NCBI GenBank assembly: GCA_958448705.1
Contig: CAUDEY010000019.1
Location: forward strand, 1-40,405
Source: UMGS1322 sp900550765
GTDB lineage: Bacteria > Bacillota > Clostridia > Christensenellales > QALW01
Length of the DNA: 40,405 bases
Reading direction: 5' to 3'
Shown: piece by piece, positions 15,727-24,290 of the stretch
Layout of the letters: each line of letters starts with the position of its first letter
Position numbering within the stretch: position 1 is the stretch's first letter
Notes under the pieces: model-generated
Database searches by the model: none
What the model was told of the DNA's origin: nothing
The model's input: only the letters and a program-made list of their open reading frames with translations
Made by a program: the position numbers and the translations under genes

Positions 15727-17166
15727 ATGAGAAATCTTACGATGATGACGGATCTGTATCAGCTTACGATGATGAATGGGTATTTGAAAAACGGTATGAA
15801 AGAGAATGTGGCCGTGTTTGACCTGTTCTTCCGCCCGCTTCAGAACAACAGTGTTTATGCCATTATGGCCGGACTGGAGCAGGCCATAGAGTATATTGAA
15901 AATCTTCATTTTGCCGAGGAGGATTTGAATTATTTACGCTCATTGAATATCTTTGATGAGGATTTTATGCGCTATTTAAAGGATTTTCACTTCTCCGGTG
16001 AAATTTACGCCGTTGAAGAGGGAACACCTGTGTTTCCGCGGGAGCCGCTCATTCGTGTAAAGGCGCCGATTATGGAGGCGCAGCTGATAGAAACAGCTTT
16101 GCTGAATATTATTAACCATCAAACGCTGATTGCTACGAAAGCCAGCAAGGTGACTACTGCAGCTGAGGGGGCAACGGTTTTGGAATTTGGCTTGCGCCGT
16201 GCACAGGGGCCGGATGCGGGCATTTACGGCGCAAGAGCCGCTATGATCGGCGGCTGCGCGGGTACCAGCAATGTGCTGACCGGTCAGATGTTCGATGTAC
16301 CGATTGGCGGGACCCATGCGCATAGCTGGGTCATGTCCTTTCCGGATGAACTTTCAGCTTTCCGGGCTTATGCGGAGATGTATCCCAGCGGATGTCTGCT
16401 GCTGGTGGACACTTATAATACGCTGAAAAGCGGTGTACCCAACGCGATTACGGTATTTAAAGAGCTTCGGGCTAAAGGCTATGAACCGACCGGTATTCGG
16501 TTGGATTCGGGAGATTTGGCTTACTTAAGTAAGCGTGCCAGAAAAATGCTGGATGAGGCGGGCTTTGAAAATGCAAAAATCTTTGCCTCGGGAGATCTGG
16601 ATGAAAATGTAATATGGGATTTGAAAATGCAGGGAGCCAAGCTTGATGTTTATGGCGTAGGTACAAAGCTGATCACCAGTGATGATCTTCCGGCGCTGGG
16701 CGGAGTGTATAAGCTGGCGGCGGAAGTCGTGAACGGAAAAATGATTCCGAAGATCAAAATAAGCGAAAATGCCGTAAAGGTGACAAACCCCGGTTATAAA
16801 CAGGTTTGGCGGATATACGGCAAGGCGGATGGCAAAGCTATTGCCGATTTAATTACGCTGGATGAAGAAAAAATCGATACCGGAGCGCCGCTTACTATTT
16901 TTGATCCCGTGGATACCTGGAAGAAGATGACGATTACGGATTTTACCGTAAAGCCGTTGCTGGTACCTGTGTTCAAAGAGGGAAAAAAGGTATACGATTC
17001 TCCTTCGCTGAAAGAAATACAAAAGAATTATTTTGCCCAAATGGATACGTTCTGGGATGAATATAAACGGCTTACCCGGCCCCATGTCTATAAAGTAGAT
17101 CTTTCAGATAAACTGTATCAGTTAAAACAGCAGCTGCTTGAGGAAGCCGGCGCGGAGAGGAAATAG
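15727..17166 (+). CDS. pncB: Nicotinate phosphoribosyltransferase
   Basis: This enzyme joins nicotinate to PRPP, with ATP hydrolysis, giving nicotinate mononucleotide in the Preiss-Handler NAD salvage route. The 479 residues match the family length. Visible signatures are LTMMTDLYQLTM at the N-terminus, EFGLRRAQGPDAG (about 158-170), GGTHAHSWVMSF around the catalytic His, and RLDSGDL (phosphate binding). I chose the ATG at 15727, one base after the lgt stop, because GAGGAG lies just upstream; the frame is open back to a TTG at 15631 inside lgt. It is the third gene of the ispE operon. Confidence 0.95.
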   Translation: MRNLTMMTDLYQLTMMNGYLKNGMKENVAVFDLFFRPLQNNSVYAIMAGLEQAIEYIENLHFAEEDLNYLRSLNIFDEDFMRYLKDFHFSGEIYAVEEGTPVFPREPLIRVKAPIMEAQLIETALLNIINHQTLIATKASKVTTAAEGATVLEFGLRRAQGPDAGIYGARAAMIGGCAGTSNVLTGQMFDVPIGGTHAHSWVMSFPDELSAFRAYAEMYPSGCLLLVDTYNTLKSGVPNAITVFKELRAKGYEPTGIRLDSGDLAYLSKRARKMLDEAGFENAKIFASGDLDENVIWDLKMQGAKLDVYGVGTKLITSDDLPALGGVYKLAAEVVNGKMIPKIKISENAVKVTNPGYKQVWRIYGKADGKAIADLITLDEEKIDTGAPLTIFDPVDTWKKMTITDFTVKPLLVPVFKEGKKVYDSPSLKEIQKNYFAQMDTFWDEYKRLTRPHVYKVDLSDKLYQLKQQLLEEAGAERK

Positions 17167-17169
17167 AAG

Positions 17170-17745
17170 ATGGAATTTAAATCAAGGCTTGGAAAATATA
17201 AAGCAAAAGAAGTAGATGCTTTTATAGCACAGCTGAAAAAGAGTTATGAGGAAAAAATAGAAGCTTTGCAGGCACAGATAGCGGAGCAGCAGACGCAGTG
17301 CACGCAACTGAAGGAAAAGATCGCGTCCTTTGAGGAAAAGGAAAGTGTTATTGCCAAAGTGATGTTGGAAGCCACCGTTCATGCCAAGGAGATTGAAGAA
17401 GATTACCGTCAAAGAGCCCAGGAAAGCGATATGGCCTGCCAGCGGCTGCACGATGAATGGGTAACGGGAATGCAGTCTGCCGCGGCCAATTTGAATAAGC
17501 TGCGCGCAGAGGCTAAGGATATGTTGGCAAAAATTGATGAGCAGTTCGCGGGACTGTGCGCCTGGGCAGATAACCGGCTGGAGGCCCTAGAGAGCGCCCA
17601 GCTTCCCAGTGCAAAAGAAGATTCCCTGGCCGAAGAGATTGCCAAGGGCGCCGGAGCGGATCTGGGGGAGCTTTGCCGTGAAATGGGGCTCTCCGGGGAG
17701 GAAAAAGAAAAGGACGGCGGTGCTTTGGATGACCAAAAACAGTAA
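17170..17745 (+). CDS. DivIVA-like coiled-coil protein
   Basis: A 191-residue, strongly charged and Ala/Glu-rich protein. The first 25 residues (FKSRLGKYKAKEVDAFIAQL) look like the DivIVA/GpsB membrane-targeting head, in which a short loop precedes a coiled coil starting with an E-V-D-x-F pattern. Residues about 20-145 are predicted coiled coil, and the tail is acidic and probably disordered. It starts 3 nt after pncB with GGAGAGG upstream, and its end overlaps the next gene by 17 nt. DivIVA relatives mark the cell pole or division site; which role applies here is unknown. Confidence 0.75.
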   Translation: MEFKSRLGKYKAKEVDAFIAQLKKSYEEKIEALQAQIAEQQTQCTQLKEKIASFEEKESVIAKVMLEATVHAKEIEEDYRQRAQESDMACQRLHDEWVTGMQSAAANLNKLRAEAKDMLAKIDEQFAGLCAWADNRLEALESAQLPSAKEDSLAEEIAKGAGADLGELCREMGLSGEEKEKDGGALDDQKQ

Positions 17746-19390
17746 AAAGACCGCAGCACTGATCGGCGGTGTTGCCACGGTGTGCCTGATTGCTCTGCTT
17801 TCTGCTGTTTGGTATTTTTCTACGCGTTTTGCCCCTTCGAGTACCGGCGAACACATTATCGCCAATCAATTGGAAGAAAAGATTTCGTTTGTACCGTATT
17901 TTAAAGATGGAAATATTTATATGCTGCAAAACGGAAAGACTATTCTTGCCGCGGAAAATGTATATGATCCTGCGGCGGAGGATCCGATCTATACTGCGGA
18001 TTATGCTATTGACGCTGCTTCGGGTAAAATGCTGTATGTAGCAGAAGGTGTGCTGTATCTTTTTACCGGGGAAGAAACTTTGGTGCTGGGCAGCGGTGTC
18101 AGTTCCTGGCGCACAGTTGCAGGCATGGATGCGGTCGCGTTTACTACTGCTATGAGCGGCAGCAGTACTTTGGGAATTTTGTATTTATATTATGACGGCA
18201 TTACGGTACCGTTGGATACCGGGGTCGTATCCAATACGATTCGTTTTTCTCAGAACGGACAGTATTTGTTTGCTGAAAAGCCTAACACATATCCCCAGAT
18301 CCGTTCTCGGTTGATTTGTTATGAAACACAAACGGGCACATCCGTTGTTGCAGATGAGGACTGCGCGCCGGTAATGTGGGTATCAAACTCCGGTTCTACA
18401 GTGATTACCGGGGAATCCTTTGATGATACGCTTTACAGCTACCGGATATTTGCGCAGAATTTTAAAAAAAATAAAACCTTTGAAAATGTGTACTATCCCT
18501 CGGTCACGGATGATCAGAGTGTAGCGTACTTGCTGTGCAACTATGATTTAACTGCAAAAAGCGGGGACTTGGTAGCTGTGGATCTGGAGACTTTGCGCAG
18601 TAAAAAACTTGCGGAGAATGTCAGCTTTTTTAACAGTGATGCAGTAACGGATCCGTCCAAGGGGGTTGTATACAGTGTATGTGATTCTCAGGAGGAAGGA
18701 TTATATAGCATTTATTATTGCGATATTCAGGGCCGCTCGACTCGGTTGGTACGCAATACCGATGAAGATACGCTCTATAATGTAGCGATTAACAGCGAAA
18801 AACATACTGGATTTCTTTTAGCTCCGGGGGCAACATTGCAGGATAATGCGGTTTATGTGCTGCAGTGGAAAAACGGCAGTATTGAAACGCAGCGTGCGGC
18901 ATCAGGATATGTGGAAGATTTGACGTATTATGAGCTTACTGATACGGTCACATATCTGAAAAACCCGCAAAACAGCAAAGTAGAGCTTTATGTTATGGGG
19001 CTGAACGGCGAAAATCGACTGCTTTGCAGTGACGCGGGTACAGTATACAGCAGTCAAAACAGAAGCTACAGTGCGCAGACTGTGCTTTCCAATGATGCGG
19101 AAAGTGTTTTGTATTTTGCGGACATTCAAATCGGAGAAAGCTCAGCGGAGACCAGCGGCGTTTTAAAACTTTCTGTTTCAGGAAACAGTCTTGTCATTGC
19201 TGAAGGGGTGTCATCCTCGTATATGAGCGCACCGATTGCTAATGCGGATATGAGTGAAATTTACTATTGCGTAAAAAAAGAGGGGAAATTGTTTGATCTA
19301 TATCGGTATTCCGGCGGTGAAAGCACATTGTTGGTGGAGAATGTGCATGGATTGATTGCTTTGGAAAACGGAAAGAGCAGTTTATCATAA
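17729..19390 (+). CDS. Membrane-anchored beta-propeller-like protein, unknown function
   Basis: A protein of about 553 residues with one N-terminal membrane helix (ALIGGVATVCLIALLSAVWY, about 10-29) and a large outer domain. That domain is made of repeated short beta-rich stretches of the type found in TolB/WD40-like propellers (for example GNIYMLQNGKTI, GVLYLFTGEETL, DVLYF-like and LFDLYRYSGGES). No catalytic motif is recognisable. The ATG at 17729 overlaps the DivIVA-like gene by 17 nt; a GTG at 17720 with AAAAGGA 6 nt upstream is an equally good start and adds three residues. The tight overlap suggests that the two products act together at the envelope. Confidence 0.75.
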   Translation: MTKNSKKTAALIGGVATVCLIALLSAVWYFSTRFAPSSTGEHIIANQLEEKISFVPYFKDGNIYMLQNGKTILAAENVYDPAAEDPIYTADYAIDAASGKMLYVAEGVLYLFTGEETLVLGSGVSSWRTVAGMDAVAFTTAMSGSSTLGILYLYYDGITVPLDTGVVSNTIRFSQNGQYLFAEKPNTYPQIRSRLICYETQTGTSVVADEDCAPVMWVSNSGSTVITGESFDDTLYSYRIFAQNFKKNKTFENVYYPSVTDDQSVAYLLCNYDLTAKSGDLVAVDLETLRSKKLAENVSFFNSDAVTDPSKGVVYSVCDSQEEGLYSIYYCDIQGRSTRLVRNTDEDTLYNVAINSEKHTGFLLAPGATLQDNAVYVLQWKNGSIETQRAASGYVEDLTYYELTDTVTYLKNPQNSKVELYVMGLNGENRLLCSDAGTVYSSQNRSYSAQTVLSNDAESVLYFADIQIGESSAETSGVLKLSVSGNSLVIAEGVSSSYMSAPIANADMSEIYYCVKKEGKLFDLYRYSGGESTLLVENVHGLIALENGKSSLS

Positions 19391-19440
19391 AGAGCATTTC
19401 TTTTGGCTTGCCGCACGAAGGATTAAAAAACAACAAAACA

Positions 19441-19470
19441 AAGAGCTCCGGGAAACTTACCGGAGCTCTT
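19441..19470 (-). terminator. Terminator between convergent operons
   Basis: An 11-bp perfect stem AAGAGCTCCGG (19441-19451) / CCGGAGCTCTT (19460-19470) with an 8-nt loop. On the minus strand it is followed by TGTTTTGTTGTTTT, so it best serves the leftward glycosidase gene; it may also stop the ispE operon. Confidence 0.85.
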
Positions 19471-19504
19471 ATGTTGCTTGAAGAAGCTTGCTTTTTTCTA
19501 TTCT

Positions 19505-21265
19505 CTATTGTTTTTTCGGGGCGTTTTTCTTTTCTTCAAATCGTATCAGGGCCTCTATATTGATGCCGCTTTCCCAAGGCCGGCAGCGGGTATTGAATGC
19601 AAGGCCGTTTTTATAATATTCCACCCACGCACCGGCTTCATCCAGCAGACGGAGAAGATATTCGTAAATTTTCTCCGACATGGGATCTTCCAGCGTCAGC
19701 AGTGCTATCAGAAAAAAGCCATAGGAGTAGCCCACCTCGCCGGCGGCAGACCCAGAAATGACGCCGTTTTTTTGGAAATTTTCTTTCAGCGGCTGTACCA
19801 TGCTTCGGATTACGGAGAGGGGGACGCAATCAGCGCCGATGTATACCGGTGCCAAAGAGACGGCAGGAAGAAGAAAATGTTTTTTTACTCGTGGCCCGGG
19901 AGTATTTTTCTTTAGACATTCCGGGCAGCAAAAGCGCCCGTATATATTTTTAAAGGTGGATCCAAAAGCACCGCAGCCTTCGCATACACCATTGCGGGTT
20001 GCGGGATACTCCTCCGGAGCCATTCGTTCGGGGTTGTTGGTATAAAGCTGTTCCTGTATAATAAAGTTTGCCGGATAAGCCTGCCGGATCTTTTCGTAGA
20101 GCTTTTGCAGCTCCGCATCATCAAAAACAGCCAAATAGTGCTGTAGAGAGGTTAAAAACAGCATGGTGGATTCTGCACTGCCGTCATAAATCGTATCACG
20201 CGGGAGCATGCCGCCGGCGATATAGGTCTCATCTCCGTTAAACGGCAGCATATTGTTTTTCAGCTGTTCTTTTTGTTTTTGAATCGCCCACCGAATCAGT
20301 GGCAGCATATCCTGCAGAAATAGGTCGTCCTTTGTTTGCTCGTAGAGCTGGAATGCCAGCAGCACCAAATAACCGGTGATTTCAACGGCATCGTTTTCAT
20401 GAATATGAAACACACTGTGATCGCCGATGCTTTGGGCATTATGCAATTCGCCTTTTTCGTCGAATACTGATTTATAATAGTACATAATGGCTTTTGCTTC
20501 GTTTATAAGGCCCATGGCCATCAGGCCTCTTGCTGTGCCGTATTGATCGCGCACATAAGCCAGATGGTAGTTATAGCCTGCCAGCACACCTCCGTCCTCG
20601 CCCTGCTGCGCTTTAATCAGCACAGCAATGTTTTCACATATTTCTTTGAGGGCGGGAGAAAAAGGCTTCATCTGCATTAAGGCTTCCTGCCAAATCTGTT
20701 CTGTACGCTGCTGTATTTTTTCAAAACCGGAAAGCAGTGCCGCTTTCATATCTTGTTCTGTTTCACCAAAGAGGAGATAACAGGTTCCGGGCATTGTTTG
20801 AATGAGATATTCCCGTGGTTGTATTTGTGTAAAAGTACAGTTTACGCCTTTAAATATGTTTTGAATATTTTTATTTACACGGTAATTGTAATAGCGGTTG
20901 CCCTGTGGCGTGCTTAAATGCAGGGTATCTTTCTTTAATACGGCGTCTTCATCCTCCTGCAGGGTGAGCGTGAGGGTAAGCGGTTGATCGGCTGAGATTT
21001 TTCTGATAAAACAGTGGGTGACACTGTCGGCAATATCGGTAAATACTGCACCGTTATCCAGAACATGCTCCCAAGTATTTGTGCCGGGCTTTCGCCGGGA
21101 AATACAGTGTTCCGCGCCGGAGGAGAGAGAAAAACAGGTGCCGGCTGAATACGGGTAGCCAAAAGCCTGCAGGATTTCAGGTCCGATTTCGTAGACGCAG
21201 ATCCGGCCGTTCCCGATGGCGTGCACCGCTCCGTTGTCATTATTTTTATTCCAGATTCTTTCCAT
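19505..21265 (-). CDS. Six-hairpin-type glycosidase with inserted Cys4 motif
   Basis: A 586-residue cytoplasmic protein. The N-terminal 190 residues are beta-rich, like the super-sandwich domain of GH15/GH65-type enzymes. The rest looks like an (alpha/alpha)6 barrel, with YVRDQYGTARGLMAMG (about 237-252), NGDETYIAGG (343-352), DGSAESTMLFL (361-371) and RPWESGINIEAL near the end. This fits an inverting glucoamylase-like or related glycosidase, with acidic residues in the typical positions, but the exact family and substrate are not clear. Within the barrel, residues 428-450 form a CxxC-x14-CCxxC cluster resembling a zinc knuckle, which I do not know from such enzymes. AAGGAG precedes the ATG. 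It is a single-gene unit. Confidence 0.75.
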   Translation of the reverse strand: MERIWNKNNDNGAVHAIGNGRICVYEIGPEILQAFGYPYSAGTCFSLSSGAEHCISRRKPGTNTWEHVLDNGAVFTDIADSVTHCFIRKISADQPLTLTLTLQEDEDAVLKKDTLHLSTPQGNRYYNYRVNKNIQNIFKGVNCTFTQIQPREYLIQTMPGTCYLLFGETEQDMKAALLSGFEKIQQRTEQIWQEALMQMKPFSPALKEICENIAVLIKAQQGEDGGVLAGYNYHLAYVRDQYGTARGLMAMGLINEAKAIMYYYKSVFDEKGELHNAQSIGDHSVFHIHENDAVEITGYLVLLAFQLYEQTKDDLFLQDMLPLIRWAIQKQKEQLKNNMLPFNGDETYIAGGMLPRDTIYDGSAESTMLFLTSLQHYLAVFDDAELQKLYEKIRQAYPANFIIQEQLYTNNPERMAPEEYPATRNGVCEGCGAFGSTFKNIYGRFCCPECLKKNTPGPRVKKHFLLPAVSLAPVYIGADCVPLSVIRSMVQPLKENFQKNGVISGSAAGEVGYSYGFFLIALLTLEDPMSEKIYEYLLRLLDEAGAWVEYYKNGLAFNTRCRPWESGINIEALIRFEEKKNAPKKQ

Positions 21266-21296
21266 TGCGTTTGCTCCTTAGCTTAAGAATATTTTT

Positions 21297-21325
21297 ATTG
21301 TATCATCGCTGCGCCGATTATACAA
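21297..21325 (-). promoter_or_regulatory. Predicted promoter of the glycosidase gene
   Basis: On the minus strand TTGTAT (21325-21320) and TACAAT (21302-21297), 17 bp apart, 31 nt before the start codon. Confidence 0.45.
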
Positions 21326-21394
21326 TGTGGAATCATATCTTTTTAATGGACAAAAACACTTTTTTATGGAAAAAGAAGCTTGAATAAAAGAATA

Positions 21395-21415
21395 GGCTTC
21401 CCTTTCAAGGAAGCC
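21395..21415 (-). terminator. Terminator of the merR-DXS-like operon
   Basis: Stem GGCTTCC (21395-21401) / GGAAGCC (21409-21415). On the minus strand it is followed by TATTCTTTTATTC, a moderate T-tract, 36 nt after the lipoprotein stop. Confidence 0.6.
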
Positions 21416-21450
21416 ATTAAAAAATAGGATGCATGGTTTTGCTGTAAAAA

Positions 21451-21972
21451 TCACTCCTGCGCAAGATAAAAATGCACAACTGCCTCCCGGCTTCCCAAGG
21501 CTTGGGCAAGCAAAGACGGCTCGTTTATGCGGCCCAGAGGCGTATAGCTGTAGGAAGTAGAAAAGTTTTGATAAAACAGAACCAGGCAGTTTGATCCGTA
21601 AAGCATCAGGTCTCCTGTGTGAATGGACGCGGGATTGCTTGGTGCGGTGGGAAGATCGGAAGAAAGATAGAAAAATTTTTCGTTTCTGTTCAGCTCGTTC
21701 ATAGTCAGCGTTAAGGGCAAAAGCTCTAAAAAGGTTTCTGCCGCGGCATTATCGTAGAGCTGCAGAGAAAAAATCCTGCCGCCGGTTTCCATGTGCAAGC
21801 TTTTTTCCGCTGTGTCAGAATTCCCGGTACTGTCGGGAGAAGAAAGCAATTCCGTCGCTGTGCTTGAACCAGCCGTTTCTGCCGATAGCGGAATTTCGGA
21901 TAGGTGATCTGTATGTGTGCAGCCGGCTGTAAACAATAGCAGGAAAAGTGCGGAACATAGAAATTTATACAT
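21451..21972 (-). CDS. Lipoprotein with cyclophilin-like domain
   Basis: A 173-residue lipoprotein. The signal peptide ends in the lipobox FTAGC (Cys about 17), after which a Ser/Thr-rich linker of about 45 residues leads to a C-terminal domain. Its FSLQLYDNAAAETFLELLPL, GDLMLYGSNCLVLFY and YTPLGRI phrases match the cyclophilin-like fold (Cyclophil_like2, often beside flavodoxins). Membrane attachment would need Lgt, encoded at 14.8 kb. I chose the ATG at 21972, which overlaps the FMN reductase stop by 8 nt and has GAGGCAGG upstream. The ATG at 21987 is also in frame but its own ribosome site is poorer. Role is unknown. Confidence 0.8.
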   Translation of the reverse strand: MYKFLCSALFLLLFTAGCTHTDHLSEIPLSAETAGSSTATELLSSPDSTGNSDTAEKSLHMETGGRIFSLQLYDNAAAETFLELLPLTLTMNELNRNEKFFYLSSDLPTAPSNPASIHTGDLMLYGSNCLVLFYQNFSTSYSYTPLGRINEPSLLAQALGSREAVVHFYLAQE

Positions 21973-22504
21973 TTTTGCCTGCCTCATAGGCTTCGCTTAA
22001 TGCTGGATGATCCTGGATTTGACCCGGAGATTCAACGCCGCCGGCAAAGACTGTGCCTGCCAGGTGTGCTTTGGGAAAGCAAATAATCCAGCCGGAGAGA
22101 CCCGCTTTTACGCCGTCTACGGCAGAGGCGTCTTCATCGGCTGCGGCGGCTAAAAGATAGATATCCCGAAATGCGTAATCCGTATTATAGAGGGGATTGC
22201 TGCGGTCAAGCAGTGTTTTCATCTGGCCGGACATTGCATAATAATAAACGGGCGTAGCAAAAACGAGCACATCGGCTGTAAGCATTTTTTGGGTGATTTC
22301 CCGTGCATCGTCGTTTATGATGCAGCGCCCTGTCTTTTGACAGGCCATGCAGCCTTTGCAGAAGGTAAGATCTTTTTCACGCAGTGCAATTTTTTCTGTT
22401 CGGTGTCCGGCATCCTGCGCGCCTCTGATAAAGGCATCGGCCAATTGATCGGAATTCCCCTGTCTACGGGGGGAGGTTGAAAGAACTAAAATGTTTTTTG
22501 GCAT
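21965..22504 (-). CDS. NADPH-dependent FMN reductase / iron-sulfur-type flavoprotein
   Basis: A 179-residue flavodoxin-fold protein that reduces or carries electrons through bound FMN. The phosphate-binding N-terminus is VLSTSPRRQGNSDQLADAF (about residues 6-24). CKGCMACQKTGRC (about 49-61) is the Cys-rich loop common in this subgroup, and TPVYYYAMSGQMKTLLDR (about 84-101) binds the flavin. Such proteins often sit next to cyclophilin-like or carboxymuconolactone-type genes. It lies 16 nt after the DXS-like gene and overlaps the lipoprotein gene, so it is inside one operon controlled by the MerR regulator. Its electron acceptor is unknown. Confidence 0.9.
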   Translation of the reverse strand: MPKNILVLSTSPRRQGNSDQLADAFIRGAQDAGHRTEKIALREKDLTFCKGCMACQKTGRCIINDDAREITQKMLTADVLVFATPVYYYAMSGQMKTLLDRSNPLYNTDYAFRDIYLLAAAADEDASAVDGVKAGLSGWIICFPKAHLAGTVFAGGVESPGQIQDHPALSEAYEAGKNV

Positions 22505-22520
22505 GGCGGAGTCTCCTTCT

Positions 22521-24290
22521 TTATTTTAGCAATTCCCGGATGGATTGGACAATCTGCGGAGCGGTTAAACGATTTTCTCTTAGGACGGTTGGTACGTCAT
22601 AACGGTCTAAGAAGCCTTTTTTTATGCCAAAGTTTAATACTTTGATGTCCGTACTTCCGTAAAAACGCGCAATTTTTTCTCCAAAACCTCCATCCAAAAA
22701 GCCGTCTTCTAAGGTAACGATCACGTGATGATCCTTTTTTAGGCTGCTTAAAAGGGGAATATCCAAATCTGTTATAGAATACGGTTTAATAACGGTAGGC
22801 TGGATTCTATCTGTTTCTTTCAGCTCTTTTGCGGCATCAAGCGCCAAGGGATAAAAAGTACCCAAGCCTATGATAGCTGCACCGCTGCCGGATTGGACGG
22901 TTGTCCAGTGATTTATGTTTTCAGCATTCCAGGAAAAGACACTGTCGGAAGAGCGCATGTGTCCTCCCGGTACGCGGATTGCCACCGGATGCTCCGTCTG
23001 TTCAAGACTCCAGGAGAGCATGGAAAGATATTCTTCGCGGTTTGTAGGTGCTAAATAGACTAAATTGGGAATGTTGCCCATCATGGGAATATCCTGCAGC
23101 CCCAAATGGGTGACATCGTTCATACCGTATACGGAACCCTCAAAGATGATGAGCGTAGCGGGGTTTTTATCGATGCAAAGATCCTGGGAGAGCTGATCGA
23201 AGGTCCTTTGAATAAACGAGCTGTATACGCCGAAGACCGGCTTGCCTCCGCCGGCTGCAATACCGGAAGAGAGTGCAACGGCAGTCTGTTCGGCAATACC
23301 TACATCAATAAATTGGCTGCCGGCTTCCTGTCGTTTTTCTTTTGTAAAGCCCATTACCGTAGGCGTGCCAGCGGTAATGGCAACAACGGAAGGATCTTCT
23401 TTCATTTTCTTCAGCAAAAAATCTGCAGTTATAGTGGAATAATCTTCTTCTGTTTTTAGCTGATAGCGCGGTTTACCGGTTTCTAAGATGAACGGACCGC
23501 TGTAATGCCACCCTTCCCGGTTTGCCTCAGCTGGAGCATATCCTTTTCCCTTCTGTGTGTGAATATGTACTACTGTAGGACGGCAAGTATCTTTGACTTG
23601 GATAAAAGCTTCGTAAAGAGCAGGGATGTCATTGCCGCCGGCAACAAAGAGATATTCAAGCCCCATCGCGCGGAAGAGATTACATTCGGCGCTGCCGTTT
23701 GTTTGACGCAGCAGCTGCAGATTTTGATAAAGTCCGCCGTGATTTTCTGCAATAGACATCTCATTATCATTCACTATGATGATCAGATTGCTTTTGAGCT
23801 CAGCGGCCACATTTAATCCTTCCAGAGCTTCGCCGCCGCTGAGGGAGCCGTCGCCGATTACTGCGATCACATTGTTTTTTTCTCCGTTCAGATCCCGTGC
23901 TTTGGCCAGTCCGCAGGCTAAACTGACAGAGGTAGAGGTATGACCTACGGTAAAGCAGTCATGAATACTTTCCCTCGGATTGGTATAGCCGGTTACGTCA
24001 TCATAGTGCTCCGGGAATAAAAAAGCGTCTTTTCGGCCGGTAAGCATTTTGTGTGTATAAGATTGGTGAGATACGTCGAATACGATTTTGTCCTTTGGGG
24101 AGTCAAAGACCGCGTGCAGAGCAATGATGGCTTCTACCATACCCAAATTCGGACCGAAATGGCCGCCGTGCCGGCTTAGTTTCTCCAGCAGTGTCTGCCG
24201 CACTTCGTTAGCAAGAACTTTTAACTGTGTTACGTTTAATTTTTTTACATCTTCAGGCCCATTGATGCGTTCTAAATACATATTATTCAT
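22521..24290 (-). CDS. DXS-like transketolase-family enzyme (thiamine diphosphate dependent)
   Basis: A 589-residue protein usually annotated as 1-deoxy-D-xylulose-5-phosphate synthase, though about 30 residues short of the family norm. Thiamine diphosphate binding is intact: HGGHFGPNLG (41-50), GDGSLSGG (146-153) with NDNEMSI (174-180), and the activating Glu334 in GIAEQ. Differences from true DXS are marked. The usual GIAEQHAV is GIAEQTAV, QLIHD is QLSQD, the DRAG arginine is replaced (EGSVYG) and RYPRG is RVPGG. By family knowledge, those two arginines hold the phosphate of glyceraldehyde 3-phosphate, so the acceptor is probably another aldehyde or sugar. It overlaps merR by 8 nt. Confidence 0.88.
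   Translation of the reverse strand: MNNMYLERINGPEDVKKLNVTQLKVLANEVRQTLLEKLSRHGGHFGPNLGMVEAIIALHAVFDSPKDKIVFDVSHQSYTHKMLTGRKDAFLFPEHYDDVTGYTNPRESIHDCFTVGHTSTSVSLACGLAKARDLNGEKNNVIAVIGDGSLSGGEALEGLNVAAELKSNLIIIVNDNEMSIAENHGGLYQNLQLLRQTNGSAECNLFRAMGLEYLFVAGGNDIPALYEAFIQVKDTCRPTVVHIHTQKGKGYAPAEANREGWHYSGPFILETGKPRYQLKTEEDYSTITADFLLKKMKEDPSVVAITAGTPTVMGFTKEKRQEAGSQFIDVGIAEQTAVALSSGIAAGGGKPVFGVYSSFIQRTFDQLSQDLCIDKNPATLIIFEGSVYGMNDVTHLGLQDIPMMGNIPNLVYLAPTNREEYLSMLSWSLEQTEHPVAIRVPGGHMRSSDSVFSWNAENINHWTTVQSGSGAAIIGLGTFYPLALDAAKELKETDRIQPTVIKPYSITDLDIPLLSSLKKDHHVIVTLEDGFLDGGFGEKIARFYGSTDIKVLNFGIKKGFLDRYDVPTVLRENRLTAPQIVQSIRELLK

Noticed and set aside
22521..24290. Straight assignment as dxs of the MEP pathway
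   Set aside because: Several residues tied to the acceptor phosphate are missing and the gene context is not isoprenoid, so no symbol was given.
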